Shown one piece after another: positions 62,778 through 64,000 of a stretch of 64,000 nucleotides of DNA. Source of the stretch: Anisus vortex (taxonomy: Eukaryota; Mollusca; Gastropoda; Planorbidae). The stretch is from assembly GCA_949126835.1 (NCBI GenBank), contig CASBPS010000046.1, forward strand, positions 211,001 through 275,000, in the 5' to 3' direction. The notes below the pieces were generated by a model. The model saw only the letters and a list, made by a program, of their open reading frames with translations. It made no database searches and was not told where the DNA came from. The position numbers were made by a program, and so were the translations under genes. The number at the start of each line of letters is the position of its first letter. Position 1 is the stretch's first letter.

Positions 62778-63833
62778 AAGCCAAAACTAGAAATCTGCTA
62801 TTCAAGTCGTTGTACGGTTTATGGAGTGAGCCAATACCATAAATCTGCTGTGTTACGGCCAAAAGAGAAGCTAAAACCACAAATCTTCTTGTCAAGTCGT
62901 TGTACGGCCAGAAAAGAAGCCAAAACAAGAAACCTGCTATTCAAGTCGTTATACGGATTGTGGAAAAGCCAAAACCTCAAATCTGCTTTTGTACGGCCAG
63001 AAAAGGAGCCAAAACCAGAAATCTGCTTTTCAAGTCGTTGTACGGTTTCTGGAGAAGCCAAAACCACAAATCTGCTTTTGTACGGCTAGTAGAGAAGCCA
63101 AAACCACAAATCTGCTGTATTACGGCGAAAAGAGAAGCCAAAACCACAAATCTGCTATTCAAGTCGTTGTACGGCCAGAACAGAAGCACCATTACCACAA
63201 ATCTGCTAGTCAAGTCGTTGTACGGTTTGTGGAGAAGCCAAAACAACAAATCTGCTTTTTAAGTCCTTCTACGGCCAGAAAAGAAGCCAAAACTAGAAAG
63301 CTGCTATTCAAGTCGTTGTACGGTTTGTGGAGAGAGCCAAAACCACAAATCTGCTGTGTTACGGCCAAAAGAGAAGCTGAAACCACAAATCTTCTTTTCA
63401 AGTCGTTGTACGGCCAGAAAAGAAGCCAAAACAAGAAATCTGCTATTCAAGTCGTTGTACGGATTGTGGAAAAGCCCAAAACCACAAATCTGCTTTTGTA
63501 CGGCCAGAATAGGAGCCAAAACCAGAAATCTGCTTTTCAAGTCGTTGTACGGTTTCTGGAGAAGCCAAAACCACAAATGTGCTTTTGTACGGCCAGTAGA
63601 GAAACCAAAACCACAAATATGCTGTATTACGGCAAAAAGAGAAGCCAAAACCACAAATCTGCTATTCAAGTCGTTGTACGGCCAGAACAGAAGCACCATT
63701 ACCACAAATCTGCTAGTCAAGTCGTTGTACGGTTTGTGAAGAAGCCAAAACAACAAATCTGCTTTTTAAGTCCTTGTACGGCCAGAAAAGAAGCCAAAAC
63801 TAGAAATCTGCTATTCAAGTCGTTGTACGGTTT
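62778..63833 (+). repeat. 1,013-bp tandem duplication, right copy
   Basis: This repeats 61765-62820 exactly as far as I can see. The match ends at 63834 (TTTGTGG instead of TTTATGG), where ordinary Class II order takes over. Confidence 0.9.
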
Positions 63834-64000
63834 GTGGAGAGAGCCAAAACCATAAATCTGTTTTTGTACGGCCAGAAAAGGAGCCAAAACCAGAAATCTG
63901 CTTTTCAAGTCTTTGTACGGTTTCTGGAGAAGCCAAAACCACAAATCTGCTGTATTACGGCGAAAAGAGAAGCCAAAACCACAAATCTGCTATTCAAGTC
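63834..64000 (+). repeat. Class II monomers at the window edge
   Basis: The CTGTTTTTG and GTTTCTGG monomers are followed directly by the TATTACGGCG monomer near 63950. The CCAGTAGAG short monomer that normally lies between them is missing. The window ends within a long monomer (CTATTCAAGTC), so the array continues. Confidence 0.8.

Larger units (their letters stand above)
1..64000 (+). repeat. Satellite DNA array (40-bp and 49-51-bp monomers, nested higher-order repeats), spanning the whole window
   Basis: Every line of the window consists of the same short repeat in the same orientation. Each monomer carries AAATCTGC (or a close variant), then GTACGG or TTACGG, then GAAGCCAAAACC. Short monomers are about 40 bp. 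Long monomers are 49 bp because of an extra CAAGTCGTT before GTACGG, with 50-bp variants (GAGAGAGCC) and 51-bp variants (AGAAGCACCATT). I see no unique sequence, transposon, inversion or gene between monomers, and both window edges cut through the array. Arrays of this length and order are known from eukaryotic heterochromatin; the exact chromosomal site cannot be told from sequence alone. The family and species are not recognised. Confidence 0.98.

Noticed and set aside
61976..63855. Two 288-codon plus-strand frames (61976-62842 and 62989-63855) as a possible duplicated gene
   Set aside because: They are the two copies of the 1,013-bp satellite duplication and contain only the repeat peptide. 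The frames end with the repeat variants, and no start context or domain supports a gene.
1..64000. Hundreds of open reading frames of 60-305 codons on both strands
   Set aside because: They overlap on both strands, repeat the same few peptide motifs in rotating phase, begin and end at monomer variants, and change with each array rearrangement. No known domain is recognisable. They follow from a stop-poor monomer of length 1 mod 3.
1..64000. CRISPR array (short repeats of 40-50 bp)
   Set aside because: There are no unique spacers: the whole unit is repeated and the apparent spacers are just more monomer. No cas-like gene is present.
1..64000. Telomeric repeat or rDNA spacer array
   Set aside because: No short telomere-type unit and no rRNA sequence or promoter-like unique block interrupts the array. 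An intergenic spacer origin cannot be excluded, but nothing here supports it.
1..64000. Protein-coding tandem repeat gene, such as a silk- or surface-protein-like exon
   Set aside because: Monomers of 40, 49 and 50 bp are not multiples of three, indels of 1 and 10 bp are tolerated, and stops occur in every frame within a few hundred bases.
1..64000. Genuine CENP-B boxes
   Set aside because: The TCGTTG...A...CGG resemblance lacks the first T of the core and has the CGG two bases too close, so it does not meet the core pattern. It is kept only as a low-interest finding.
1..64000. Bacterial operon features (ribosome binding sites, terminators, tRNAs)
   Set aside because: GGAG-like strings (GGAGAAGCC, AGGAGCC) are part of the monomer and precede no real gene. 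No hairpin-plus-T-run or tRNA-like fold was seen.

Overview
The whole 64 kb window is one uninterrupted, head-to-tail satellite DNA array. I find no gene, RNA gene, transposon, CRISPR array or unique flanking sequence in it. Both window ends fall inside repeats, so the array continues on both sides. Every repeat reads in the same direction. Long tandem satellite arrays with nested higher-order repeats are typical of eukaryotic centromeric, pericentromeric, subtelomeric or sex/B-chromosome heterochromatin. I do not recognise the family and cannot name the species. GC content, hand-counted on two typical monomers, is about 44-45%.

Basic unit. The array is built from two interchangeable monomer sizes: S (about 40 bp) and L (about 49 bp, with 50 and 51 bp variants). 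Both share the blocks AAATCTGC, a GTACGG or TTACGG element, and GAAGCCAAAACC. L equals S plus a 9-bp cassette, CAAGTCGTT, placed just before GTACGG. The first 1,830 bp hold 40 monomers (16 S and 24 L, mean 45.75 bp), which scales to roughly 1,400 monomers in the window.

Higher-order structure. Monomer variants follow a fixed order and form nested higher-order repeats (HORs). Two families of block alternate. Class I is a 40-monomer, 1,830-bp HOR (positions 1-6254), with partial copies near 8.65-11.4, 14.85-18.5, 19.55-20.3, 24.8-25.5, 31.9-36.0, 38.7-42.9, 44.8-45.1, 45.6-45.9, 46.8-47.5, 49.5-50.3 and 53.8-60.4 kb. Class II is dominated by a 368-bp 8-mer with monomer order 40-49-40-40-51-49-49-50, plus 457-bp, 874-bp and 1,242-bp combinations. 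It fills most of 6.3-8.3, 11.4-14.85, 18.5-31, 36.1-38.5, 42.9-44.7, 47.5-49.4 and 50.3-53.8 kb.

Recent amplification. Segments have been re-duplicated at many scales. Adjacent copies have periods of 90, 814, 866, 1013, 1309, 1830, 2272, 3881 and 5227 bp. More distant copies lie at offsets of 1361, 2485, 4687, 5144, 6850 and 11463 bp. The 5,227-bp pair (19310-29885) shows only one difference that I found in about 5.3 kb. Junctions fall inside monomers at matching phase, as expected for unequal crossing-over or replication-based amplification between misaligned repeats.

Coding potential. Many open frames of 60-305 codons exist on both strands. They are by-products: S and L lengths are 1 mod 3 and the common monomers contain few stops, so all three phases stay open for several monomers. 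I annotate no CDS.
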